The notes under the pieces were generated by a model. It did not search any database. It was not told the DNA's origin and saw only the letters and a program-made list of their open reading frames with translations. From assembly GCA_030562195.1 (NCBI GenBank), contig CM060200.1, positions 2,108,001 to 2,172,000 on the forward strand: 64,000 nucleotides of DNA. Direction: 5' to 3'. Below, one piece after another: positions 23,971 to 40,700 of the stretch. The stretch comes from Nipponacmea schrenckii. Taxonomy: Eukaryota; Mollusca; Gastropoda; Lottiidae. Both the position numbers and the translations under genes were made by a program. The number at the start of each line of letters is the position of its first letter. Within the stretch, counting starts at the first letter, position 1.

Positions 23971-26900
23971 TCATATCATGCATTTAAGAGAACCAAGGGG
24001 AAACCACAGTCCATCCGTGTTACTGGCATTGGGTTGAAAGACATGTATCGCATCACCAGCAAAAAACAGAGGTGTTCCTGAACTCCAACTGTACGCTACA
24101 CCAGTGATACCGACAGGAGGGCCATTGACGGAATGAAACACGTTAGCAGGGTCTGTGTAACTGGACAGTGGTATCGAGCCAGAGGCTGTGTACACCTCGT
24201 CAGAGCTAATCAGGACCTCTTCGCCGTTGAAATAAATAGCTGTGTCGATGACGGCTGGTACGATAGAGAAGGAACTAAAATGCTGGTTAGTTGTTTCTGT
24301 AGATTGGAACGTTTGGTCAGACATTCTATAGGTCTTTACTTCATTTCCTGTAAATATATAGAACAATTAATATGATAGCAAGGTTTAGATACAGAATAAA
24401 ACGCAAACATTTATGAAATATACGTGCATGGCTTCATTTTGCTTGGTTACGTTGAAAATATCGGACGTGAGTTCTAATCTCCACCAGAGTGTGCTGACCT
24501 TAAATAAGTCACCTTCATTCATAATTCAAGTCGACCCACCGTAAATGGGTACAGATAATCCGGGGAAGATCAATGCCAAAAGGTTTGACCAAGGACCAGC
24601 TGGTAGAAATGATCCCTGTAAACCTAAAGTGGTTATCCTTGTAAAAATATAGTTGCTTCTTTCTTTTATCATACCGATTAATAATGACTGTGATCACACG
24701 AAAGTCGCACGAAATTCGCTTGCGTAAATTGTCTTACCAGCGATCATGTAAAGAAACGTTTTCGAGGAATCCATGTAGGCGGCATCCACGGTTCCCGACC
24801 ATCCTGGAAGGAAAGTTGAAACTGGAATCGACTGCGTTGTTCCATCCCTTAGCATCACACTACTGTTGTAGATATACATCCACGCACCTGCAAAACAAAT
24901 AAAATGGATAACGAATTATGCATGATTACTTACAATGGATTAAATGGATGATGGGATGATGGATAGTTGATGATAATTAATGCTTGATGGATAACCGATG
25001 ATAATGGATAACAGATAATGGTGGATAAAATATAATGGATGATAGATAGTTGATGGTAATGTTTGATGGATAATTATGTATTACAAATGATGAATGAGTA
25101 TGGATAACAGGTGATAATGGATAACAGATAGTGATGAATAACAGATAATGAATGGTAAAGGATAACGGAAAATGATAAATGATTCATAAATGAAACATGA
25201 TGATTGGATGATGGATAACAGGTGATAATGGATAACAGATTGTGATGGATAACAGATGATAATGGATAATGAATGATGATGGATAACAGATGATGAATGA
25301 TAAAGGATAATGGAAGAAGATGGATGATAATGAATGATGGGACTGTGAATGAACAATGATAATTATTTATCAAGTCTATGACAAAAGGTAAAACAAGCAT
25401 CAAGCACTTAATGACTTCGCTGTGAAAAAAGCTTAACAAACTATGTGCGTGATTCTTTTATTTTCTCACCCAATCACATCTTGACGTCTTTATGAAAAGA
25501 ATATAGCTCATATATCACGCACTGTTACTGTGTCCGTGTCCAGTCTGAACCTGGCGGTACCAACCTTTGATGTGTTAAATTAGCAGCACTAATCAATTTA
25601 ATTCAAGTCAGTTTTATTGTCATCTATACAGGATATTTATTAGGTACTTGTCAGCCAGTCATATTCTCCTAGTGTCTAAACATTACAGTACAACCTCAAT
25701 ACTATCAAAATAGAATTGCGTCCATTTAAAGGGATAATAGGCGTTAGAATACACTCGTCCTACGGCTTATATTTGTGTTTCATATTGACTATTAGTTAAA
25801 TAAGTATGCATCCCACACTTTACCAAATTTTAAAAAGCCACAATAAAAATATATTCGGAATTTTAAAAAAAAGTGAGCCAGCGACGATTCCATTCAGTTT
25901 GAGAATAAAAGCGTCTGGTAAATCAACGCTAAAACATCATTGTGGAATTCAACAGTAGGGGTCAAGGACGCGTGAAAACCCACATGTTAGAGTTACTTCC
26001 CTTTATATTTACACGATTTGAAAATCGCTTGATGGATGGCTCAAGCGTTTTATGATTAACTACTTTATTTTGGGGATTTATCGGATTTTAGAGGGATTTT
26101 GATGTATAGGTAAGTCCACTGATGGATATATACTGTTATTGTCCAAATTTGAGTGAACTTAAATTTTTATGTTCGTTCTAACGCCTATTATCCCTTTAAT
26201 GATTCACCGATTTTAATTGAAGGTCGGACAGCGACGTATCTAGCAGTTGTTAAGTGATTAAGTTTCGTCAGGGCCGTTTTAAGGGAGAGAGGGGACAGCT
26301 TTAGTTACCAGAATTAGGCTCGAGTCTTTTATTTCCAAGACGCGAGAACAACGCGATAGTTTCGAATGGGGACAGCTTCTCTTCTTGGGGAAAACACCAC
26401 GAACTGTCAAACTTAACTCGGATATGTAAAGCAGGACTTTTTTTTCTCAAATTAATCCCGCCCCTGGCAGGCAATAATAAAACTTTTTCTGTGGCAATGT
26501 AAATAATACAAGTTTTTAACTTATGTAAATGGGATTTTTTAGAAATTGAATGAAAGATAACTTACCTGCAATTACAACAATATCGTAGTCCCGGGTGAAT
26601 GCAGCGTCGGCCGAGCATGGACCATGGGGTGGTAGAGTTGTCGAACCTGGTACAAGAGTTGTCGTTTCTGCTTCTTGAGTCGTTGTTGTCGTCTGCTCTC
26701 TTTCCAAACTATACACAGAAATGCCTGGCATCGGATCTCTCGTCGAGAGACTCACATTTTCATACAGAAGACTGCAACTTGTATTCGTTGCGTTTCCGTT
26801 TACGACATCTCCGAACTGAAAACCGGTGCAGGATGGATCACGGAGACAAAACGCACAACAGTAAACGTTACTCCTTATCTCAAACCAACTACTAACGTTA

Positions 26901-27025
26901 TTAGAAATCGTTTCGTTTTCAACGATCTTGTACATTAGTCCCGATATAAAATTGTTCGATGCCGCTGACAGCCTGACATGTAGCAGGACGGAAAGGATGA
27001 TGGTGATGGTTCCAGTCAATAACAT
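23971..27025 (-). CDS. Secreted PAN/apple-like plus hemopexin-like protein
   Basis: Three exons, 27025-26566, 24887-24738 and 24347-23971, all joined in phase 1, encode 328 residues. Residues 1-22 are a signal peptide (MLLTGTITIILSVLLHV). The first domain carries CCAFCLRDPSCTGFQF and a later TSCSLLY, the cysteine pattern of PAN/apple-like domains common in molluscan secreted proteins, with several N-glycosylation sites (NET, NVS, NAT). A Thr-rich linker (TTTTTQEAETTTL) follows. Exons 2-3 hold hemopexin-like repeats: SADAAFTRDYDIVVIAG, TVDAAYMDSSKTFLYMIAG and VIDTAIYFNGEEVLI. Such proteins act outside the cell in adhesion or shell/mucus matrix; the role here is inferred only. The C-terminus ends SLKCMI before TGA. 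No breaks seen. Confidence 0.75.
24440..24665 (+). mobile_element. SINE family B, near full-length
   Basis: Lies in an intron of the PAN gene. Carries GTAAATGGGTACAGATAATC, GAAGATCAATGCCAAAAGG, GACCAGCTGGTAGAAATGAT and GGTTATCCTTGTAAAAATAT with a (CTTT) tail. It is antisense to the host gene. Confidence 0.8.
24925..25365. repeat. GATAATGGATAACA-type minisatellite in PAN intron 1
   Basis: Irregular units of GGATAACAGATGATAATG and GATGAATGATAAAGG. The minus-strand His/Ser/Ile-rich ORFs over it are artefacts. Confidence 0.8.
25726..26199. mobile_element. DNA-transposon-derived MITE with 24-bp perfect terminal inverted repeats
   Basis: TTAAAGGGATAATAGGCGTT(AGAA) at 25726-25749 is exactly reverse-complemented at 26176-26199. 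The outermost TA pairs could be a TA target-site duplication, as in Tc1/mariner-like elements. The right interior (CAGG/TAGGTAAGT.CACTGATG.ATATATACT) matches the right arm of the palindromic elements elsewhere, so they are one family. No transposase remains. Confidence 0.8.
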
Positions 27026-28080
27026 GGTCAATTCAGTTAAATTCTATTGTTATGTAAACATTCATCTGCTGGTGGAGACAATCTTCAAATATTCAAATAT
27101 TCCTGATTGTACATACATGTATTCTAAAAAAAATTTTATCCTCCCGAATTTAGTTTATTTCTTTGGTAAAACCAAATACTGTTTTAATTGATTAAAATAA
27201 CAATCACTTTATCCTTGTGGCTGATTCAACTGCTTTTCTGCTGCTACGTTTTTGTCAGCTGTGGTCGTCTAACTTCTGAGCGTTTACATGACCATCTGCG
27301 TCACTGCATAAAGATACAGTTGACCAAATTCTTTCATACGAGACCACCTTTATTAAGAGACCGTTTTTTAATATTTCCTTGAGTGGTCTCTGAATAGAGG
27401 TTTCCCGTTCCTTGCTACAGTGTCCACTAAATTTTTGTCAATCTCGTAGAAGAGGACTCAATCTAAAAATAAAAATTCCATAACAATATTTCAATCACTA
27501 CGCTCAAAGTTGCTGCAAGTCCTTAAATCTTCGTAGTCTCCTACTTATACTAAATGCCCGTTGATTTCCTTCGAGTCGAAGTAGATCTCCTTTAATAAAC
27601 AACTATTATAAGACAGTTATAGCGTATAGTCACTCTTCTCGTCTGATAGCAGTATTTCAAATTCGTGGTTTCTTTCGGTCACCTCGACAAGGGAAAAGAG
27701 ATCACCAAATATCTCCCTCCTAATATTAAGTTATTTGGGGTCGTCGTTACAAACTCGGTTTATCTGTGTTGTAAGTTATTGCCAGTCAACATCATTAGAA
27801 AAATTAAAAATGTACAGTATGTTCGACTGAAGGCTTCAAATCTGTCACAGAGAAAGCGATATAGCGCTAATGATGAACTTATTTTTATCAGGAGTTGGGA
27901 GTGAATGCAGTGAACCAATAGGAATCGAGTCGTTATCCGGTGTAGTTGTACTGCCAACGGATTCTCGGCTTAATAAACCGTCGCTTGATTTAGTTGAAAG
28001 TAAATTTCCAAAGTTTGAATGTTAGACTCGGCCACAGGGACCAGTGCTCTATTTTACAAACTACCTATATCTGCTGTTAT
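27026..28080. other. Region upstream of the PAN gene, nothing recognised
   Basis: Contains the unrecognised 5' flank of the PAN gene and chance ORFs of 64-87 codons. No TATA box or repeat family stands out. Confidence 0.4.
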
Positions 28081-28445
28081 AGACCTAATTCTGACCCATG
28101 TTAAATAAAGAGTCTATGTTTGTCTCTATGGACTGAATGTTAGACAGGACCATGTTCTTGTGTATTAGACCTAATTCTGACCCATGTTAAATAAAGAGTC
28201 TATGTTTGTCTCTTTGAATTGAATGTTAGACAGGACCATGTTCTTGTGTATTAGACCTAATTCTGACCCATGTAAAATAAAGAGTCTATGTTTGTCTCTA
28301 TGGACTGAATTTTAGACAGGACCATGTTCTTGTGTATTGGACCTAATTCTGACCCATGTAAAATAAAGAGTCTATGTTTGTCTCTATGGACTGAATTTTA
28401 GACAGGACCATGTTCTTGTGTATTAGAACTAATTCTGACCTATGT
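28081..28445 (-). repeat. 86-bp satellite, second array
   Basis: About four units of GACCTAATTCTGACCCATGT, AAAGAGTCTATGTTTGTCTC and GACAGGACCATGTTCTTGTG. This is the same unit as in the homeobox intron, 14 kb away and in opposite orientation. Confidence 0.9.
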
Positions 28446-28814
28446 AACAAACAGAATTATTTGGATTTGGTTAAAACTTAGCCAGGTAACGTAAGGCAGA
28501 TCAGACCAATCGATAATTGAACACTGACAAGTGATTGGTGTTACCAATGATCGATTACACTCATAATTACTTTACTACAATAACTCAACTGACAATTGGT
28601 TGGAGTTTATTACAACTTAATAATAGAAATCACGTCAACTTATCAATGACCCACAAATACTGAGCCTGTTTCTAATTCTTGTTACGCACTTTCATCTTGA
28701 TAATATCTTTCAGTTCAGTTCAATTTAGATAGCATACAACTATCTTAATCGTATAGAGACTTTCAGGGATAGAGTTCATTAAAGATTACCAAATACAATT
28801 TTATGGTTTACGTT

Positions 28815-29125
28815 TTATTTCGGCATAGCGTTTCGACAATTTACATTATCACCAGTTTATATAGTACACTACTCCAGGGTTTTATTTTATACAACGTTTC
28901 AACAATTTTCATTGTCATCAGTTTACATTGCCATCACCAGTTTATATAGTATACTACTCCTGATTATTATTGTATACAACGTTTCAACAATTTTCATTGT
29001 CATCATCGGTTTATGTGTTATACTACTCCTGATTTTTATTGTATACAACGTTTCAACAATTTTCATTGTCATCATCGGTTTATGTGTTATACTCCTGATT
29101 TTTATTGTATACAATGTAACATTTA
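28815..29125. repeat. 65-bp satellite, second locus
   Basis: Four to five units with TACAACGTTTCAACAATTTT and CATTGTCATCATCGGTTTAT, matching the array at 3265-3680. Flanking DNA at 28446-28814 and 29126-29985 holds nothing recognised except a SINE-A tail at 29793-29835. Confidence 0.85.
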
Positions 29126-29985
29126 CATTTCCTTCATTTACTGTATCCCGTTATTTATGACCTCCTATTGAAAACCACAGTTTATTATTAAAATATTACG
29201 GTAAAAATCTAATTTATTTGTTTATGATTAATATATTCCGAGCGGTGTCTGAATCCCATTATTATCGTCCTAATGATGTAATAATTAGGCCTTTGGGTAA
29301 TTAAAATATATTTAAAGACATGGGGTCGTCTAATTTTTACCTTTAACCATATCAATTTTTGTGAAGAAACATTAGGCCTTATTATTTCGATGTACCACCG
29401 ATAACTCCATATTATAATATAGCAAGTTGGTTAAATATGATATATTTTTTCCATGCAAAGTACTTGTGCCAGTTGTCAATAAGGAAACTTTTACTCCACA
29501 ATCGCCTACGATATAAGATAGCACGAAGAACTTACACAATGGTGTCATAATAACTAAATTTATTTTATATACGCAATCATGAACAAGACTTTGTGATTCC
29601 CATTCATAGCAAGGAAGTGTTTCTGTGAGTAACACGAAGAATTCGACGACTACATCCCTTTAACACAATACTCCTTATATTTCTCGTTACCATAGATAAA
29701 AAATACCAATCTCATTTTTATAAAAAATAAATATTGTGCTTTTATTTGTTTTGAACACGTTAGTAAATTGATTTGCAGACTATAAATAAGAAATAAAATG
29801 AATGGAGTTTTACGGCCTGGAGTATTAGCCCAGGGAAGAGCTATAGCCGGTTCAAAGATATGGTTTCCAACGAAAGAGTTCATAGTTGCGCATCTTCTCC
29901 GCACGAATTGGTGTAAAGAAAACATTAAAATGGAGGCTTCCACGCTAATCGCTATTGGTTTCGAAAGGTGACACCACGCTAATGT

Positions 29986-30245
29986 TGGATACTTGACGTC
30001 ATGCTAATATTTTAAACTTGACGTCTTGACGTCATACTGATGTTTTATACTTGACGTCATGCTGAAGTTTTATACCTGACGTCATACTAATGTTTTATGC
30101 ATGATGTCATACTGATGTTTTAAACTTGACGTCATGGTGATGTTTTATACTTGACGTCATGCGTATGTTTTATACTTGACGTCATGCGGGTGCTTTATAC
30201 CTTGACGTCATGCGGATGTTTTATACTTGACGTCATACTGATTGT
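29986..30245. repeat. TGACGTCA minisatellite upstream of the EF-hand gene
   Basis: About ten ~25-bp units of GATGTTTTATACTTGACGTC(AT), most holding a complete TGACGTCA octamer, the consensus CRE. It lies 0.7-1 kb upstream of the EF-hand start. Confidence 0.9.
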
Positions 30246-30320
30246 TTACATTACTTAAATTGTAGGTGTTCCAATTAAGGAATCCATTTCCAATTTAATT
30301 CACTTTCGAAGCCTTTTTTT

Positions 30321-30530
30321 TCACTTCTGGCGTTGATCAACTCCAACATCATAATTTTCATCTAGAGTGAATAAATCTTCTTTAGCTTCAGAGAATTCAC
30401 CTTCTTCCATACCTTCACCAACGTACCAATGGACGAAAGCTCTCTAAGCATACATCAGATCAAATTTATGATCAAGACGAGCCCAAGCTTTAGCAATAGC
30501 AGTTGTACTACTCAACATACAAACATCCCT
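30321..30530 (-). pseudogene. Alpha-tubulin C-terminal relic
   Basis: The minus strand translates to [20 protein letters not shown], then [30 protein letters not shown] and a short tail ending at TGA 30321-30323. This is the alpha-tubulin C-terminal region with a TAG where the conserved Lys of YAKRAFVHWY should be. Similarity fades upstream of ~30530, so only about 65 codons remain. It sits beside a beta-tubulin pair and the EF-hand gene. Whether it arose by retroposition or by decay of a duplicated gene cannot be told; no poly(A) tail is evident. Confidence 0.85.
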
Positions 30531-30929
30531 CTCGACACAAAACTTCGGGTTTAATTTGAAACACATTTGATAAATACACCTTATAATAAATATCATATCC
30601 AAGTTTTAACAAGCCAAATGATAAGAAAGATTTGAATGGGTCAACTATCAACTTTTATGCACCAGCACCCTCTGAAATTAAAAATAATAACACGTGTCGT
30701 ATTGATACTATAATAAATTTAGATAAATATTGTTTAATGTAATTAATGCACGAAGATATTCTATCAGAGAAACGAGAATGATTTTTAATACTTATTAATT
30801 TACAGTTAATAAATTTTGAATTGAAAATGAAGGCACCGAAAGTTAATATTAAGCATTAACTAGCAGAAGAGATGATAAGCTCATCATTATTTGTCAGTTT
30901 AATGACACATGTCGACAGCAAAAACAAAT

Positions 30930-30937
30930 TATAAATA
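30930..30937 (+). promoter_or_regulatory. TATA-like box of the EF-hand gene
   Basis: TATAAATA lies 54 bp upstream of the preferred ATG (30984), which would imply a very short 5' UTR. A second TTATAAAC follows 10 bp later. Confidence 0.4.
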
Positions 30938-31244
30938 CAAATTATAAACAAATAACTGACGTGTTGAGATGCCCCTTATAGAAATGGAAAAAATTGGTTT
31001 TATTGTTTGCTGTGTCATTTTTTCTCTTGCTCTTGGTATGTATTTATACATTTTATCAATGGACCACCTAATATTAACGAATAATGTTTCACTTTTTTCG
31101 TCTGTACGTCAACACGTGACTTAAGGAGGTAATAGAAGCCCTAGTTTTAATTTTCAGTGGCAGGAAATTAATCTGATTATAAAATACAAACCTGTATGTT
31201 TAGTTTAGTTTGGTGTTTCATGTTGATGTAATTATTTTTGACGT

Positions 31245-31660
31245 TTGGTGCTTAACGTCATTATGATGTTTTATACTTGACGTCATACTGGTGTTTTATA
31301 CTTGACGTCATACTGATGTGTTATACTTGACGTCATACTGAAGTGTTATACTTGACGTCATACTGATGTGTTAACTTGACTTGATATTGGTGTTTAATAC
31401 TTGACGTCATGGTGATGTTTTAAACTTGACGTCATCATGATTTTTTAAACTTTACGCCAAGATGATGTTTTTAACTTGACGTCATACTAATGTTTTTATC
31501 TTGACGTCATGTATAGAACATCACCATGACGTCAAGATAAAAACATGAGTATGACTTTAAGTTAAAAACATCAGCTTGGTGTGATGTTCTATACATGACG
31601 TCATGGTGATGTTTTATACTTAGCGCCATGGTGAGGTATTAACTTGACGCCATGTTTATG
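31245..31660. repeat. TGACGTCA minisatellite in EF-hand intron 1
   Basis: About 14 ~25-bp units, roughly nine with a full TGACGTCA octamer (TTATACTTGACGTCATACTG). Toward the end the units reverse orientation and create a strong hairpin at 31490-31546. Confidence 0.9.
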
Positions 31661-31714
31661 TTTTGAGCTTAAAAAATTCGAAGTACTGCTTTGGTTATGA
31701 TAATTATTGAAAAC

Positions 31715-33813
<2,099 letters not shown>

Positions 33814-34313
33814 NNNNNNNNNNNNNNNNNNNNNNNNNNNNNNNNNNNNNNNNNNNNNNNNNNNNNNNNNNNNNNNNNNNNNNNNNNNNNNNNNNNNNNN
33901 NNNNNNNNNNNNNNNNNNNNNNNNNNNNNNNNNNNNNNNNNNNNNNNNNNNNNNNNNNNNNNNNNNNNNNNNNNNNNNNNNNNNNNNNNNNNNNNNNNNN
34001 NNNNNNNNNNNNNNNNNNNNNNNNNNNNNNNNNNNNNNNNNNNNNNNNNNNNNNNNNNNNNNNNNNNNNNNNNNNNNNNNNNNNNNNNNNNNNNNNNNNN
34101 NNNNNNNNNNNNNNNNNNNNNNNNNNNNNNNNNNNNNNNNNNNNNNNNNNNNNNNNNNNNNNNNNNNNNNNNNNNNNNNNNNNNNNNNNNNNNNNNNNNN
34201 NNNNNNNNNNNNNNNNNNNNNNNNNNNNNNNNNNNNNNNNNNNNNNNNNNNNNNNNNNNNNNNNNNNNNNNNNNNNNNNNNNNNNNNNNNNNNNNNNNNN
34301 NNNNNNNNNNNNN
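33814..34313. other. Assembly gap of exactly 500 N
   Basis: The round size marks a gap of unknown length. It must hide the 5' halves of two head-to-head beta-tubulin copies (over 1.2 kb of coding sequence), or the join itself is false. Confidence 0.95.
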
Positions 34314-36374
<2,061 letters not shown>

Positions 36375-36449
36375 TATTCAAAACAAATAGTTGTCAAGAC
36401 AAAAACTTCTAGGTAAACACACCAGCATGATGTACATAATAAATCATGA

Positions 36450-36695
36450 GCAATGTAAAACATCAGCATATAACGTCAAATGTGAAACATCAGCATATGA
36501 CGTCAAATGTAAAACATCAGCATATGACGTCAAATGTAAAACATCAGCATATGACGTCAAATGTAACACATCAGCATTTGACGTCAAATGTAACACATCA
36601 GCATATGCGTCAAATGTAAAACATCAGCATATGACGTCAAATGTAAAACATCTGCATGACATCAATTTTGAAACATCAGTATGACGTCAATTTAT
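36450..36695. repeat. TGACGTCA minisatellite in intron 1 of the EF-hand pseudogene
   Basis: About nine ~27-bp units (AACATCAGCATATGACGTCA plus AATGTAA). In the gene's sense orientation they read GATGTTTTACATTTGACGTC, the same unit as at 31245-31660, so the array predates the duplication. Confidence 0.9.
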
Positions 36696-36910
36696 AAAAA
36701 CTATTTGATTATAATGAAATACAAACCTTGAGCAAGAGAAATGAAGACAAAATAAAAAACGATTTTCATGTAGGCCTAACCCTTCCATGTAAATCTTCCA
36801 CATAGGCGCTCAACTCCGATTCCCGAGATAAGAAATTCACAAGTGCAAAAGTCAGTACAATGATTGTTGTCTGATAGCGAGTTATCTTTTCTTGGTATTC
36901 CCCCTGCTGC

Positions 36911-36919
36911 TATTTATAA
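36911..36919 (-). promoter_or_regulatory. TATA-like box of the EF-hand paralog
   Basis: TTATAAATA on the minus strand, ~145 bp upstream of the ATG at 36769. Position and context suit a core promoter better than in the left copy. Confidence 0.5.
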
Positions 36920-37364
36920 CACCCCGGAAGTGTCCTCTCTAACATGGACGACAAAATCATAATAAAAAGGTTTGTTTTGTAGCAAATAGATATTTGCGCT
37001 TTATTCACGAGAACATGAAGTCGCGGTACTTAAAGATTTTCTCTGCCAACCTTGATTTTTAATGAGCTTACTCACAAACTGTGATGAATCCGAAGGGGGT
37101 TCTGTTTCACCATGGCAGTCGGGGAGTAGTCAGAAGTTTGCTGTCCTCAGTGTCGTGGTGATAAGGCCTATAATAAGAATTTGATTAGTACATCACAAGC
37201 CCCTTAGGCAAGCTTTACTTGAATATAATTGTTGCAAACCTTCTCCCATTGCTCACAGTTTACTGTCCACATTGATACTCTACATTGCTCAAAGTCAACC
37301 TGCATTTTGCTGTCATTCATCCAAAAGAATAATTAGTAGGCCCCTCTTAGAACGAACAAATTTA

Positions 37365-37640
37365 GCATCAGTAGATATACCTGCTGCCATAAATAACATA
37401 ACAGAATCCTTACATAATCTGATAAATCCAAAAAACTAAGTTATTATCCATAAAAATACAAGTGATTATTGAAAACGCTTAATAGATTGATTAAGCTTGG
37501 TTTTTTTAGTTTTCCAGATTTTACAGGGATTCTGTTACTTTATGACACCAGGTAAGTTTACTGATGAATATATACTCATATTTAACATTCTTGAAACTTA
37601 CATTTTATATCCATTCTAAGACAGACACAGTAAATAGAAT
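37365..37640. mobile_element. Palindromic MITE-like element, copy 2
   Basis: Arms ATACCTGCTGCCATAAATAA and GACACCAGGTAAGTTTACTG face each other around ~37490. It ends with TATATCCATTCTAAGACAG, the inverse of the TGTCTTAGAATGGACATA end of other copies. It lies just upstream of the MAP2K5 start codon. Confidence 0.75.
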
Positions 37641-37771
37641 TAAATAGACCAAACTGAAGCCTAACAGTCTGTGAATACCCTTACCCTTTCAACTTCTTAA
37701 TTCTATTGTAGATTGCTGTGTTTGGATTTTGTATATGGTTTTTGAAATGACTTAATTGAATTCATACGAGG

Positions 37772-40700
37772 ATGAATGAGCCTCCCTTCACTTTACGAAT
37801 CCATGTCGAAGGTCAACAGGACATGGATTGGATGGTACAGCCAGAAGATGTCACTTTTCAACGTACAATGGTAGGTCTGGGGTAAAGGCATACTCACAGT
37901 GTCAAGCATCACCTGCATCATTCACAAATAATTTACTTCCAAGGTTCAGGGAAGAATGAGAAGAAATAACTCTTTTTTCTAATTACTTCAGATTAAACTT
38001 TTTACTTCCACAACCCTTTGCTTGCTTGCTAAACTGAAGATCCAGGGTTTAATCCTGGCAAAGGTCAAGATAAACTTTCAGAGTTTTCAACCCAGTTCCC
38101 CTTGTCAGTGATTCAGATCAGATCATTGTTCAGATAGGACAATAAATTGAGACCGTGTGTGCTACAGGCTGTTCACGTTAAAAATCCCTTGACAGATCGA
38201 AAAAAGAGTAGGCTGATACTGCTGTTCTGACAAAATTTCTCTCACCTGCATGGTGTTGCCCATCTTCATTAGTCCATGAGGTGCAGAAGAGTAGGATGTA
38301 ATACTCCATTCATCTCATTTCATTACCTTTAATCAGGATCCTATTTAATTGAAATTTTTCAATAGAGACCTCCTCATTATATACTAAATTTGTTTTTTTC
38401 AATTATTTCAACTTTTCAGGAAGTAATATCTCAATTTTTACCTCATTCTACCGTCACAGCTTTCGAATGTAAGTCATATTTAGAATTTATATAACATTGT
38501 ATGATTATATGTATGTACGGGATACTGTGTCCAAGAATGATCATAAAATTTTAATTCGAGTATATATTCATCAGTGAACTTACCTGGTGTCATAAAATAA
38601 CAGGATCCCTTAAAATCTGGAAAACTCACAAAACTAAGTACCGGTAATTATTGGAAAAACACCTAATCAATCTATTAAGTGTTTTTCAATAGTCAATTGT
38701 ATTTTTATGGATAATTACTAAGTTTTTATTGTAATATTAATTAATATTGTTAATAATAGTTAATTATATCGTTAATTAGTGTATTGAGTTAATTAATATT
38801 GTTAATTAGTGTATTGAGTTAATTAATATTGTAATTAATTAGATGAAGATGAAGATAATGATAGAGTAACAGTACGAGGGGATGATGAAATGAGGAATAT
38901 GTTTGTTGATGTAAGTTTTTCACTTTACCTCATATTCCTGACGAGACACATTTGTACTTTAGATACCGGTACCAGTAACAAATTGGATTCTTATATTCTT
39001 TGGTACCAGTATTGATTTTACAATGATAACAACTTCTCAAGGATCCTTTCTACCAGCTGGTCCTTGGACAAACCTCTTGGTAATGAATTTTACAAGGATA
39101 TTAACTTAGGTTCTCAAGTATTTGTCTACCAGCTGGTCCTTGCAAACCTGTTGGTATTTATTTTACAAGGATAATAACTTAGGTTCTCAAGGATCCTTTC
39201 TACCAGCTGGTCCTTGCAAACCTGTTGGTATTAATTTTACAAGGATAATAACTTAGGTTCTCAAGGATCCTTTCTACCAGCTGGTCCTTGGACAAACCTG
39301 TTGGTATTAATTTTACATGGATAATAACTTAGGTTCCCAAAGATCCTTCTTATCATCTAGTCCTTGATTAACTCGTTAAGTTTTGACATTTTTTTTTAAA
39401 TGTATTCAGAATAAAAAAGTTGTGGACCCCACATATTTCTATAACCATGGAAAAATACAGTTTATAAGGGCAAGGCTAAGATATCAGCTTTCAAATTTAG
39501 CCTTAAGAACTTATTGCAATTTTCAATGATCACATTTATTTTGTTTTTGGTTCCCATCTTGATATTTTCGTGTTATTTTTAGTATTTTACAGAATTAAGT
39601 GAAGAAGACCGAGCACGGGGGTTATTCCCTCCTCTAATTATATACCCTAAATGTAAGTTTAATACAGGCTTTAAAACTATGGGATAGAATCTCTTCCAAA
39701 AACTGGCGTGTCCATCGGCCAGGGTCACTTGTCAATCAATAGGTAGCACTCTGGTACATACGAGAATGCATCTGACCTAGTTAACAGAATCAGAACACAA
39801 GGATAATGGAGAGACATTAGAAGAGGCAATCTCTTTTCTATACCAGAAAATATCATGACTCTTAACATCATTCAACTGATTCAGTCTGACGTTTTAATTT
39901 AATGGATTGGATTGATCTGTTATTTTTTTGACTCAAGAATAGTTTTGGATACACCATGGTTGAGATTGGATGATGGGGGTTAATCAGTTACTGACAATAT
40001 CTGTCCCAGACTTCTAGTCCCTTGTGTCCTAAAGTAGACAGAATAAGAAATCTCTGTACAGGGGCAACAATATGTCTGTTTTTTTTTTCATCCTTCATCA
40101 ATTATGATATTCCTCAAGTAACAAATTTTCCTTACAGTAGGAAAATCTTCTCAGGTTCGAAATCTACTGGGACTGAAGATTAAAACTTCTAAATCAGAAT
40201 CTGGGAACGAACAGGAGATGTCGACTGCTCAGCCCGATTCCAAGCTAGTTAGGTAAGTTTGAAAAAAGGAACAATTTCCAGGAAAACACTTGGCATCATT
40301 TTGATTTTTCACATTGAATATATCTGGTAAATATTAAGATGGCTATACAGAGAGCTGAAATTTAGCTCTATCAGTTGGTAAAGTAAATATTTAGATGACT
40401 ATACAGATAGCTGAAATTGAGCTCTATCAGTTGGTAAAGTAAATATTTAGATGACTATACAGATAGCTGAAATTGAGCTCTATCAGTTGGTTAAGTAAAT
40501 ATTTAGTATGTTTAAAAATTCTATGTTTATTTCTGTAGTTCCAGTGATGACAGTAAGAGTATTCAGCACATTCTAGCCTGCGGTTCCATCAAAGAAGAAG
40601 ATTTGCAGAATATTCAGATTTTAGGATCTGGGAATGGTGGACAAGTTTACAAGTAAATTTTTTAAAAGTTTTGAATTTAGATCAGAAATTTTAAGAATAA

